This document shows, piece by piece, positions 6,730 through 14,982 of a stretch of 17,854 nucleotides of DNA. The notes under the pieces are model-generated. The model was given only the letters and a program-made list of their open reading frames with translations, did not search any database and was not told where the DNA came from. Origin of the DNA: JAZGER01 sp036480335 (lineage in GTDB: Bacteria; Pseudomonadota; Gammaproteobacteria; DSM-19610); NCBI GenBank assembly GCA_036480335.1, contig JAZGGH010000032.1:1-17854 (forward strand), given 5' to 3'. Both the position numbers and the translations under genes were made by a program. Numbering within the stretch: position 1 is the stretch's first letter; each line of letters starts with the position of its first letter.

Positions 6730-9273
6730 CTATTGAATCAACATGGCTGCGCTGCCCAAAATAGCCGCACACATGCCTTTGACGATAGTATCTGTGCTCT
6801 GCGTATCACAGCTGCCACAATTGCTGGCCATACTGGTAAACAAAGCGGTGTAAGTTTGCCCATTGGTAGCGATGCCACCATTAATTAATACATCTCGAAT
6901 CTCACTGAGCGTAGGTGCTCTGGTTAATAAATCGCCCGTGGGATCATTCGCTACCTCAGATGCTCCCAGCAAGTTGTAATACAATGCATCGGCCACCTGA
7001 TTTTTAGCCGCCAGATCCGGGAAAGCAGAGGCCACATTACTGCCAAAACCGTTAAATCCGGACTGCAGAAAAAACAAATCGCGCAATGCTGTGTCATCGA
7101 CCATACTGTTGCAATATTCGATAGCCAGCTGAGAAACACCGACCTGATGCGCCGAGAGGAAACCTGACAAATTTTCGACTGCAGGTAACTGCTGCCGCAC
7201 CAGATCAAAGGTTGCCTGCACACGGCTTTCCGTCATGCTAACGCCGGTCAATTCGGACATGCTTGCATTGACCTCATCGAACAGACGCAGGCCAATATCC
7301 GGTACTGTTTCATCTGTCGTTTCCAGTGCGATCTTCACATCATCACTTGTCCCTGGATCCGTGGTCACATTGCTGCTATTACCAATCTGCTCAAAGGTCA
7401 GGAAAAACTCATCTGCATCAGCACCGTTCTCCAGACTGATAATGGTGCCCGCCGTTGACAGACTCTGCCCGGCTTCAGAAGTATAGGCTGAACCACCAAT
7501 AGTCAGATCGAGATTTTGATATGCCTGCCCAACACTCGCCTGCTTACCATTAATACCAATACGCAGGCCTTTCAGCGGCACTCCCTGCGGGGTTGCCGGA
7601 TTATCTCCCAGCACTCTGAAAACGGGGTTGGCGAACAGGTAAGCATAACTGTCAAACTGGCTAACCTCGAAAACCACGTAGCTGTTTTCTATGCCCGTAT
7701 GCAGCGCCACGTTGAACATCAGGAAAAACTTTTCTCCCACGCCGACCGCAAAATTCTGTTGCACCTGATCAGCAGACAACGCACGATTATGGATCGCGAC
7801 CATTTTAATCACGCCCTGCCACTGGCGATCACCGGATACTTCATTACCCAGCACGAAGGCAAAACTGTTGTCCCAATCATTCAGATTACTGGTGGCTACT
7901 GTATCGGCGTCTTCCGTATCCTCGCCATTAACATACACACGCCGACCATTGACCGGATCATAGGTGACAACAACATGCTGTAACGTAGCCTGCAAATCTT
8001 CATCATCATCGTTGGTTGACAATGCCGGTTCACCATTGGCATCCGAATTTCCGTTACGATTCATGAAATCGTAGTTATACAGGGTTTGTCCGAGCATAAA
8101 GTTACGTGACGTTGTGCTGCCCGAATAACTGATAATGCGCGCATCTTCCTGCGACACATTTGCCGGGGCCACCCAGGCTTCAATCGAATACTCACCAACA
8201 GCGCGTATCAAATCGGTGAGTTTCTTACTGGCAGTTGTAGAACCCTGCGCCTTGCCAGATTTTATCTGGATGCCCCAACCGCCGACCCAGCTAATGTCGC
8301 CACTGAGGCTGAGATTCAGCGCTGGTTCAATACCACTGGAATCAATCGCGGTTGTACCCTGACCGGTTTTGAATTCATAGCGTGCAATCACATTGGCATC
8401 GTAGCGGCTGCCACCGGATGCCACTGTTCCATCATTCAGCCCCATCGCCTTGCTAAAGACGAGCTGTGAATTGACGGCAACCGATGAAATAGGCCCTGCA
8501 AAGGTATTAATCTCATCCAGCAGGTCGCTGGCATCGCTGCCACAATCACTCCAGCAATTATGAAACTCATCACGCAAGCGCACGACAACGCGTGAATCAG
8601 CCGGCGTGTTCAGATTGATCGCCGCCTGCGCTGCTGCATAAGCAGCATCAATCGAAGCATCGGCAAAGAAAGGTGATTGTGGTGTATCCGAAGACTCCAC
8701 ATGGCATTCCTGACAATGTTGCGTTAATAGATTATGAATACCGTTAAAGCCAGCAGATGCTGCCGGGAAATGTTTGCTTGAGCCTGGCTCTTTCAGTTCA
8801 CCCTCTGCAGGGGGTTGCAGAGCAATGATGCTGGTACCACCGGTATTGCCACCTGCCCAGGCAGCAATATACCCTGTGATCAATTCGCCACAGGCGGCGC
8901 TAGTCGGTAACCAGCAGTTATGTCCTGCAGCGACTTTGGTGACCAGTGCAGATTCTTCAGGTGCGGTAAGATTAACAACCGAACTGGCAGCGGTGTATGC
9001 CGCATTGACATCATCCAGGCGCACAAACATGGGCGCCTGATCACCTTCGACATGACAGGAACCGCAGCGATTAACCGGATTCAATTTGCTCCACAGTTCA
9101 ATGCTAAAAGCCTGCACATCGGTATTTGCAGGCGCTGGCCCTGTATAAGATGCTACCACTGTGTTATTCAAATCCGGATTTTCTGTGGTACCAGCACCGC
9201 CACCACAAGCAGTCAGCAGTAATGTAATAGACACCAGGCCGCAGGCAAACAGGCTGTTTTTCATTAATGACAT
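6730..9273 (-). CDS. lipoprotein with two CXXCH modules and a LamG-like domain
   Basis: This 847-residue protein starts with a lipoprotein signal (lipobox LLTAC, Cys23). Two related modules follow: CGSCH at 70-74 and CQECH at 187-191. Each is followed about 45-50 residues later by HNCW (118-121 and 238-241) and another Cys (128, 244). These are probably c-type haem sites; the HNCW His could be the second haem ligand and the Cys pair a disulphide, both inferred. Residues about 295-510 form a LamG/concanavalin-A-like jelly roll (YSIEAWVAP, HVVVTYDPVNGRRVYVNG, VAIHNRALSADQV). A beta-rich segment (about 515-640) and a helical C-terminal part (about 660-845) with NCGSCD, a haem-like motif lacking its His, complete it. 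It sits 3 bases after the cytochrome gene, in one operon with the Tat protein. The jelly roll suggests binding a polymer or surface sugar. Confidence 0.8.
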   Translation of the reverse strand: MSLMKNSLFACGLVSITLLLTACGGGAGTTENPDLNNTVVASYTGPAPANTDVQAFSIELWSKLNPVNRCGSCHVEGDQAPMFVRLDDVNAAYTAASSVVNLTAPEESALVTKVAAGHNCWLPTSAACGELITGYIAAWAGGNTGGTSIIALQPPAEGELKEPGSSKHFPAASAGFNGIHNLLTQHCQECHVESSDTPQSPFFADASIDAAYAAAQAAINLNTPADSRVVVRLRDEFHNCWSDCGSDASDLLDEINTFAGPISSVAVNSQLVFSKAMGLNDGTVASGGSRYDANVIARYEFKTGQGTTAIDSSGIEPALNLSLSGDISWVGGWGIQIKSGKAQGSTTASKKLTDLIRAVGEYSIEAWVAPANVSQEDARIISYSGSTTSRNFMLGQTLYNYDFMNRNGNSDANGEPALSTNDDDEDLQATLQHVVVTYDPVNGRRVYVNGEDTEDADTVATSNLNDWDNSFAFVLGNEVSGDRQWQGVIKMVAIHNRALSADQVQQNFAVGVGEKFFLMFNVALHTGIENSYVVFEVSQFDSYAYLFANPVFRVLGDNPATPQGVPLKGLRIGINGKQASVGQAYQNLDLTIGGSAYTSEAGQSLSTAGTIISLENGADADEFFLTFEQIGNSSNVTTDPGTSDDVKIALETTDETVPDIGLRLFDEVNASMSELTGVSMTESRVQATFDLVRQQLPAVENLSGFLSAHQVGVSQLAIEYCNSMVDDTALRDLFFLQSGFNGFGSNVASAFPDLAAKNQVADALYYNLLGASEVANDPTGDLLTRAPTLSEIRDVLINGGIATNGQTYTALFTSMASNCGSCDTQSTDTIVKGMCAAILGSAAMLIQ

Positions 9274-9276
9274 GCT

Positions 9277-10479
9277 CTAGTCTCCCATGCAGACGACAGC
9301 GGCTTTCGCAAACACGCGTTTCAAATTGCCATCCTGGTTGAATGACGCCAGCAGATTATCGATATCGAATCGATCTCGCTCCTGCGCCTCGCGCAGACAC
9401 ACCGCCCGAAAAACTTTCTTCACCTGGCAACCGGCAAAGGCTTTGCTATTCGCCAGCTCTATGCCCAGTGATTTGGCACCATCACCACTGCTGGCGCCAC
9501 TGCCCCAGCCGAGTGACGCATTCGGCCCTTTGCGCCAGTAGTTATCCCAGTGATCGATGCCAGTGACATAACCCGGTTTGAAATTGTTTTCATTGATCAG
9601 ATATTTCGGCTGTACGGAACCCGGCGTATATACCAGCCGACCCGTTTCTTCATCATCATCGGTATAGGCATAATCATAATAGGCAAACGCCTGTGCCATC
9701 GGGTCCATGCCAGCATGGCAGGCAACACAGTTATTCTGAAAGATGCGGCTATCGCCACCGGGACTGCGTGAAACATCCTGACGCACTCGGTCTGGCGAAC
9801 GGGTATTGTCCTTCACTTGCTCAAGGTCATTGCATAAATGATTCAGCATAGTGAAGCGGAACATGGCGCGATTGGTGCCATCAATGAAGAATGCCCGGGC
9901 TGCAGCCCGGGTCGTTAACACGCCTGCAGTTGCCTCTGGGGGTAAATCTGTCAATCCTGATTGCGTTCTGGCAACCAGATTTGCTTTCAGGTCAATGGCA
10001 TTTCTTTCCAGTGCTGCATAATGATCATTATTGTCCATCGAATAAGCCGGTATAGAAGACAGCGATGGATCACCAATATAAACCAGGTCCGTCGATAATA
10101 GCTGTGTAAAAGGTACGTCATCGCGCACCATGCCAATCACCGTAGCTACATAATCATTCAGCGGTGCAAACACCGTCTGCTCTTCATTCGACCAGGGCAT
10201 GGCAAAGTTTTTCAACGTTACATTGTAAAAATTGGGATTCTCGATGGCTCTCATGGCTGCCTGCTCCGGATCACCATTAACAATGTCCTGTTCCATCAGA
10301 TCCAGTAATGTACCGCTAGTGCCGGCTTCCATCGCCGATGTGGGTGGCACTCCGGCCAATCGGTCATGGAGTCGTTTTGCCTGGTTGCGCTCTAGTGAGC
10401 CAGCCATCGATGCGCCCATCACGGATAACAGGCCGGCTGCCACCAAAGATCGTCTCAATAATCTAAATACTATTTTCAT
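9277..10479 (-). CDS. secreted mono-haem cytochrome of DUF1588/DUF1592 type
   Basis: This 400-residue protein has a Sec signal peptide (basic RLLRRS, hydrophobic core, cleavage after ASMA near residue 26). A single haem site, CVACH, lies at 251-255 and is followed by AGMDPMAQAFAYYDY. That matches the C-x-x-C-H-x-x-x-D-P-x-x-x-A-x-x-x-x-D pattern of DUF1588/DUF1592-type planctomycete cytochromes. TNRAMFRFTMLNHLC before the haem resembles the helical segment of the same group. The C-terminal part (about 340-400) has three further Cys. It is the first gene of the minus-strand operon, with the LamG lipoprotein gene 3 bases on. The ribosome site is weak (AGG about 12 bases before ATG). The likely role is periplasmic electron transfer or oxidation with its two partners; the reaction is unknown. 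Confidence 0.7.
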   Translation of the reverse strand: MKIVFRLLRRSLVAAGLLSVMGASMAGSLERNQAKRLHDRLAGVPPTSAMEAGTSGTLLDLMEQDIVNGDPEQAAMRAIENPNFYNVTLKNFAMPWSNEEQTVFAPLNDYVATVIGMVRDDVPFTQLLSTDLVYIGDPSLSSIPAYSMDNNDHYAALERNAIDLKANLVARTQSGLTDLPPEATAGVLTTRAAARAFFIDGTNRAMFRFTMLNHLCNDLEQVKDNTRSPDRVRQDVSRSPGGDSRIFQNNCVACHAGMDPMAQAFAYYDYAYTDDDEETGRLVYTPGSVQPKYLINENNFKPGYVTGIDHWDNYWRKGPNASLGWGSGASSGDGAKSLGIELANSKAFAGCQVKKVFRAVCLREAQERDRFDIDNLLASFNQDGNLKRVFAKAAVVCMGD

Positions 10480-10838
10480 ACGTTATAAATACCTGTCACC
10501 GTATTAACTCTTTTCAGTGTGGTTGCAAAAAACGCACCAGAACCTCACCCGTTGCGGCACAGAGTAAAGAATAATTCATCCACAATCCGTGATGGCTTCG
10601 ACAGAATGGCTTATGCGGCAATTTAGGCACGCTAGCCAACGATAAAAGGGCCAGAAAAACAGATGCCTGCAAACGCACACTAGAGAGATCAGTCAAGTTT
10701 ATGACGAATCATGGTTTTTGTGATTCTGTTCGCGGTTAGCAAACCGATCTTTGATTATTCTCCCTGCTGACTCCTTTGCTGCCAGGAAACATGCCTTTTG
10801 TCACCTGTCAGCAACGGTTTTTGTTGATTGTTAAGCAA

Positions 10839-10856
10839 TGAGGCAAGGATGCCTCA
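10839..10856. promoter_or_regulatory. perfect 7-bp inverted repeat (operator or hairpin)
   Basis: TGAGGCA-AGGA-TGCCTCA is a perfect 7-base inverted repeat with a 4-base loop, in the divergent control region about 115 bases before the plus-strand start. No T-run follows, so a terminator is unlikely. It could be an operator or an RNA hairpin in a leader. Confidence 0.35.
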
Positions 10857-10895
10857 CCTAACTTCAATACAGCGAGCACCATTAATAAGGAACAA

Positions 10896-10926
10896 AATTT
10901 GCATAATTTTTGTATTCGTGCAAATT
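10896..10926. promoter_or_regulatory. spaced inverted repeat AATTTGCA-N15-TGCAAATT
   Basis: Two perfect 8-base arms, AATTTGCA (10896-10903) and TGCAAATT (10919-10926), flank 15 AT-rich bases. The 23-base centre-to-centre distance is about two DNA turns, as expected for a dimeric regulator. It overlaps the proposed -35 region for the haem lipoprotein gene. No known regulator consensus was recognised. Confidence 0.45.
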
Positions 10927-10969
10927 CTACATATTAATAACCACAGATTAAGGAACCTCTGATTCATTC

Positions 10970-13507
10970 ATGATTTCAACTCACTCACTCTCCGGCATCC
11001 TTATCATTCTGGCAGTCATACTGACAGCGGGCTGTGGTGGCGGCACCAGCAGCAACAATGCAACCATCGACGGGCCTGTTGGCCTGACACAGGATTACGC
11101 TGTCGCCTATGTTAGACGACCGATACCGGAAACCGATACTTTTGATGTGCGCCGGGTCACCGATTTCACACCTGGCGCCAATCTTATTTACCGCGATCTG
11201 GCATCACCTAGCGCTGCAGAGAGAAATATTACCGCAACTACGCTGGGCAGCCTGGGTGATGTCAAGGATGTAGAAACGGCATTTGATGGCAGTAAGCTGA
11301 TTTTTTCCATGCGTCTTCCCGATATCGAGGATGCTGACCCGGAAGACCAGCCGACCTGGAATATCTGGGAATATGATATATCTCTGGCAAGCCTGCAGCG
11401 CATCATTCCCACCAATATTACGGCAGAAGCCGGGCATGATATCGCTCCCCATTACCTGCCAGACGGGCGCATTCTTTTTTCATCATCACGCCAGCAAACC
11501 TCCAAAGGTATTTTACTTGATGATGGCAAACCCCAGTTTTCAGCCGAGAACGAAAGTCTCACTGAGCCAGCGGTTGTGTTGCACGTCATGAATGCAGATG
11601 GCAGCGATATTCATCAGGTATCCTTTAATCAGAGCCACGATCTTGACCCGATTGTTCTGGATAATGGCAAAGTGGTTTTCAGCCGCTGGGACAATACCGG
11701 CAGCGTCAACGCCATTCACCTTTACCAGATGAATCCCGATGGCACTGAATTGCAGCTGCTGTATGGCGCCAATAGCCATGAAACCGGGACAGAAGAAGCA
11801 ACCGTTCAATTTCTGCAGCCTCGTGAAATGCAAGACGGCAAACTGCTGGCATTGATCAAACCGTTCACTGATAACTGGCTCGGCGGTGACATGCTGGCGA
11901 TCGACACGATTAACTTTGTTGACAATACCCAGCCATTACAAACAGCAGCCGGTATCCAGACTGGCCCCGCCCAGATTTCATTATCCAACGGTGAGGTACA
12001 TACAGATGACAGCCCGTCACCGGCCGGACGCTTCAGCTCTGTCTACCCGTTATGGGACAACAGTAACCGTGCTCTGGTTAGCTGGAGCGCCTGTCGCCTG
12101 AATATCCAGGGGACGATTCTGCCCTGCACTGAAAGCAACCTGACCAACCCGGACGCCATTGAGGCAAGACCCATTTACGGTATTTTTCTCTATGATTTTT
12201 CAGCCGGTACGCAACTGCCATTACTGATCCCGGAAGAAGGCATCATGTATTCTGATGTGGCAGCAGCACAAACCCGGCCACTGCCACTTTTTATTCCGGA
12301 TAAACTGCCTGGCGCCGGGCTTGATCTGAGCCTCGCGACCTTGGCAAGCGGCGTTCTGAACATCGGCAGTGTCTATGATATTGATGGTGTGTTTGACGAT
12401 CTCGGCTCTACAACAACCAGCCTTGGGCAGATGCTTGATCCGGCACAAACTCCGGTTAATCAACGGCCAGCGCGCTTTTTACGCGTGACCAAAGCCGTCG
12501 GTATTCCCGATAACGAGACACTCGATTTATCGGCGACGGCATTTGGTATTGGCGCCAACGTGATGCGCGAAACTGTTGCTTATGCAGCAATTGAACCTGA
12601 TGGTTCGGTACGGGTTCAGGTGCCAGCCAACGTGCCGCTTTCGATCAGCATCGTTGATCAGGAAGGTCAGCGCATCGGTCGTCGGCATGACAACTGGCTG
12701 CAGGTCAAACCGGGCGAGACGCTGCAATGCAATGGCTGCCACGATGCCAGTAGCGAACTGTCTCATGGCCGAGTTGATAGTTTTGTGAAACTCAATAGTG
12801 GCGCACCGCTGGATGGTTATAACTTCCCGAATACCACGCCAACGTTGTTTGCCAACCTTGGCGAAACCATGGCCGAAACCCATACGCGTTCAATCACCAA
12901 TGATTTAATACCATCGGCCGATATCCTCTATACCGATATCTGGAATGATCCCGCTCAGCCCGGCCTGAAAGGTAATGATATTGCATTACGCTATGCCGAT
13001 CTGGCCACAGCATCACCGGCAAATGCCGCCTGTGAACCCTGGACTGCTGGCTGTCGTATGATTATTAATTATGAAACACATATTCACCCGCTGTGGAGCC
13101 GCGACAGACTGGCAAACACCTGTACTAACTGTCACACCACAGCCGCAAATTCTCGTCTGCCTGATGCCCAGCTCGACCTGACAGATGGCGCATCTGATCA
13201 GGAAGCGGATCATTTTAAGGCATACCGGGAGTTATTGGTGGATGATAACGAACAGGAACTGGCAGGTGGCATATTGCAGGACAAACTGGTGGCTGGCTTT
13301 GATGATACTGGCAACCCGATCCAGGTACCCGTTACTGTAGCACCGCCCATGCGTATTAACTCCGCTCGCAATAGCAGCCGTTTCTTCGATCTGTTCCGTG
13401 CCGGAGGTTCGCACACAGGTCGTCTGGACCCGGCGGAACTGAGACTTTTATCTGAATGGCTGGATCTTGGCGGGCAGTATTACAATAACCCGTTTGACGC
13501 ACCTTGA
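10970..13507 (+). CDS. di-haem lipoprotein with beta-propeller, hydrazine synthase alpha-like layout
   Basis: This 845-residue protein begins with a lipoprotein signal (LTAGC, Cys22). Residues about 60-460 contain repeated propeller-blade motifs of PD40/TolB type (DGSKLIFSMR, PDGRILFSSSR, MNADGSDIHQVS, DNGKVVFSRWD, MNPDGTELQ). A middle domain carries CNGCH (587-591) after a KPGETLQ lead-in, and a C-terminal domain carries CTNCH (718-722) after IHPLW. Propeller, then a mono-haem middle domain, then a mono-haem C-terminal domain is the published order in hydrazine synthase alpha. Similar proteins occur in organisms that do not make hydrazine, and no beta or gamma subunit is encoded here, so that reaction is not claimed. 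It is divergent from the cytochrome/LamG/DUF1501-like operon and precedes the barrel genes by 38 bases, so it may head that transcript. Confidence 0.75.
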   Translation: MISTHSLSGILIILAVILTAGCGGGTSSNNATIDGPVGLTQDYAVAYVRRPIPETDTFDVRRVTDFTPGANLIYRDLASPSAAERNITATTLGSLGDVKDVETAFDGSKLIFSMRLPDIEDADPEDQPTWNIWEYDISLASLQRIIPTNITAEAGHDIAPHYLPDGRILFSSSRQQTSKGILLDDGKPQFSAENESLTEPAVVLHVMNADGSDIHQVSFNQSHDLDPIVLDNGKVVFSRWDNTGSVNAIHLYQMNPDGTELQLLYGANSHETGTEEATVQFLQPREMQDGKLLALIKPFTDNWLGGDMLAIDTINFVDNTQPLQTAAGIQTGPAQISLSNGEVHTDDSPSPAGRFSSVYPLWDNSNRALVSWSACRLNIQGTILPCTESNLTNPDAIEARPIYGIFLYDFSAGTQLPLLIPEEGIMYSDVAAAQTRPLPLFIPDKLPGAGLDLSLATLASGVLNIGSVYDIDGVFDDLGSTTTSLGQMLDPAQTPVNQRPARFLRVTKAVGIPDNETLDLSATAFGIGANVMRETVAYAAIEPDGSVRVQVPANVPLSISIVDQEGQRIGRRHDNWLQVKPGETLQCNGCHDASSELSHGRVDSFVKLNSGAPLDGYNFPNTTPTLFANLGETMAETHTRSITNDLIPSADILYTDIWNDPAQPGLKGNDIALRYADLATASPANAACEPWTAGCRMIINYETHIHPLWSRDRLANTCTNCHTTAANSRLPDAQLDLTDGASDQEADHFKAYRELLVDDNEQELAGGILQDKLVAGFDDTGNPIQVPVTVAPPMRINSARNSSRFFDLFRAGGSHTGRLDPAELRLLSEWLDLGGQYYNNPFDAP

Positions 13508-13545
13508 CATGCCTGTTAGACAAAAACATAGATATTAGGGAAATA

Positions 13546-14328
13546 ATGAACAGCAATACACGGAAAGTAGCAATAAGCACGAACCAGATAGCGGGTTTGC
13601 TATGCCTGCTCTTGTGTTTTGCATCTACCGCACTACGTGCTGAAGAAGACACCACCCGTGTTCAGGTTATCGAAGCTTACATCGAAATGCACACTGGCCC
13701 AGGGCGCGGCTTTCCTGTCTTTCATGTTGAAGAACGTGGCAGTCAGATTGAAATTCTGAAACAGAAAACCGGCTGGTACAAAATCCGTAACCGCAAAGGA
13801 AAAACTGGCTGGGTCAAACGGGACGACCTGCAACGTACTCTGGTGAATGATCAGCCACTCAAGCTACCCTCAGCAAGCCTTGAGGATTTCAGACAATACC
13901 GCCGCGAACTGGCGTTGATGATCGGTGACTATGATGGTGCCGATGTCATGACAGTCTCCGGCACCTGGTATTTTAGCAAGGCACTGGGTATGGAACTTGC
14001 GGTATCTCGTGTACTTGCCGATTTTTCTGATTCGACACAGGGCACTATCAGTCTGGTATCGCGGCCCTTTGATATTCAATGGAACCGCTGGGGACTATCG
14101 CCCTTTTTCACCCTCGGCACAGGCGTTTTGGACACCGACCCGAAAGTCACGCTGGTACAGCAGAGCGATAGCACTGACCAGACGGCCCATGTTGGCCTTG
14201 GCGCCAATCTTTATTTATCCCGGCATTTTATGTTCCAGGTGCAGTATACCAACCATGTCATCTTTGATAGCTCAGATGACAACCAGGAGATCGACGAATG
14301 GAAAGCAGGCTTATCTCTCTTTTTCTGA
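13546..14328 (+). CDS. SH3-domain protein with C-terminal outer-membrane beta-barrel
   Basis: This is a 260-residue protein from the ATG at 13546, chosen because AGGGA sits 6 bases upstream and a clean signal peptide follows (cleavage after ALRA near residue 32). An earlier in-frame TTG at 13504 would add 14 residues before the signal. Residues about 38-96 are a bacterial SH3-like domain (IEMHTGPGRGFPVFHVEERG, then GWYKIRNRKGKTGWVKRDDL), often a peptidoglycan or peptide binder. Residues about 110-260 alternate polar and hydrophobic strands and end in KAGLSLFF, an outer-membrane barrel signature. The final strands resemble those of the next gene's product. It is probably periplasm-facing SH3 on an outer-membrane barrel, of the outer membrane beta-barrel domain type known from myxobacteria and others. 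Confidence 0.8.
   Translation: MNSNTRKVAISTNQIAGLLCLLLCFASTALRAEEDTTRVQVIEAYIEMHTGPGRGFPVFHVEERGSQIEILKQKTGWYKIRNRKGKTGWVKRDDLQRTLVNDQPLKLPSASLEDFRQYRRELALMIGDYDGADVMTVSGTWYFSKALGMELAVSRVLADFSDSTQGTISLVSRPFDIQWNRWGLSPFFTLGTGVLDTDPKVTLVQQSDSTDQTAHVGLGANLYLSRHFMFQVQYTNHVIFDSSDDNQEIDEWKAGLSLFF
14285..14289 (+). promoter_or_regulatory. ribosome-binding site inside the upstream gene
   Basis: AGGAG lies 8 bases before the ATG at 14298, within the last codons of the SH3-barrel gene. It supports the 31-base overlap of the two genes and translational coupling, and decides the start of the second barrel. Confidence 0.75.
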
Positions 14329-14948
14329 CCCTGTTACGCACAGGTTTTATTGTCAGCGTTTTCGGCGCAGGCTATGCCACTGCGGCCGAACACGAGCAGG
14401 TTATCGAGCCGGAAATTGAACGACGCGACATTGTCGAACCGGCTATTGATGCAGAAAATATTGAACTGGGGCTGTTTGCCGGTTTTATGAATGTGCAGGA
14501 CTTTGGCACTAACCCAGTCTATGGTGCCCGACTTAGCTATCACGTAACCGAGGATATATTTATTGAAGCCGCCTATGGTCGCACTGAAACTGACGAAACC
14601 AGCTTCGAACGCCTGAGCGGCAACATCCAGCTACTGCCCGATAATGACCACACGCTAAGCTATTACAGCGCTTCATTCGGCTACAACATTTTGCCGGGAG
14701 AGGGGTTTTTTGGCCGCAAACATGCCTTCACTTCCGCGCTGTTTTTAATCGGCGGCATTGGCGGCACTGATTTTGCTGGTGATGACCACACCACCTGGAA
14801 TATCGGTGCCGGTTACCGCGTCTTACTGAAAGACTGGATCTCGCTGCGACTCGATGCACGCGATTATATTTTTGACATTGACTTGCTGGGCGAAAAACAG
14901 ACCAACCATGACCTCGAATTTACGGCCGGCGTGTCGTTATATTTTTAA
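14298..14948 (+). CDS. outer-membrane beta-barrel protein, paralogue of upstream barrel
   Basis: This 216-residue protein has a signal peptide (cleavage after ATAA near residue 30), then a short acidic stretch (EPEIERRDIVEPAIDAENIE). A beta-barrel follows, with alternating strands and a terminal aromatic (GVSLYF). The last 50 residues (WNIGAGYRVLLKDWISLRLD, then LEFTAGVSLYF) align by eye with the end of the preceding protein (HVGLGANLYLSRHFMFQVQY, then WKAGLSLFF), so the two are probably an old tandem duplication in which only the first gained or kept an SH3 domain. It looks like the outer membrane beta-barrel domain family described from Myxococcus and others. The coding region overlaps the upstream gene by 31 bases. 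The substrate or partner is unknown. Confidence 0.8.
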   Translation: MESRLISLFLTLLRTGFIVSVFGAGYATAAEHEQVIEPEIERRDIVEPAIDAENIELGLFAGFMNVQDFGTNPVYGARLSYHVTEDIFIEAAYGRTETDETSFERLSGNIQLLPDNDHTLSYYSASFGYNILPGEGFFGRKHAFTSALFLIGGIGGTDFAGDDHTTWNIGAGYRVLLKDWISLRLDARDYIFDIDLLGEKQTNHDLEFTAGVSLYF

Positions 14949-14982
14949 TACCGTATCCAGATAAATACGCAGGAATGACATT

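Larger units (their letters stand above)
10480..10969. promoter_or_regulatory. divergent control region between two haem-protein transcription units
   Basis: These 490 bases hold no credible gene. They must carry promoters for the minus-strand operon (start 10479) and the plus-strand haem lipoprotein (start 10970). Two inverted repeats are listed separately. For the plus gene, TTGTAT followed after 16 bases by TATTAA (about 10909-10936) is a possible weak promoter, and AAGGA near 10950 is a rather distant ribosome site. No promoter on the minus strand is convincing. The AT-rich part is confined to the plus-gene side (about 10880-10950). Confidence 0.45.

Noticed and set aside
10514..10696. 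60-codon minus-strand frame upstream of the cytochrome gene
   Set aside because: It begins at TTG without a ribosome site and shows no domain-like sequence; the region is better read as control DNA.
11204..11452. Antisense frames inside the large haem genes
   Set aside because: These lie opposite strongly coding sequence, lack ribosome sites and show no domain-like features.
10970..13507. True hydrazine synthase (anammox) locus
   Set aside because: Only an alpha-like protein is present, with a lipobox. No beta propeller subunit, MauG-like gamma subunit or other anammox gene is seen.
13504..13545. TTG start for the SH3-barrel protein
   Set aside because: No ribosome site and it would precede the signal peptide by 14 polar residues; AGGGA before the ATG at 13546 is much better.
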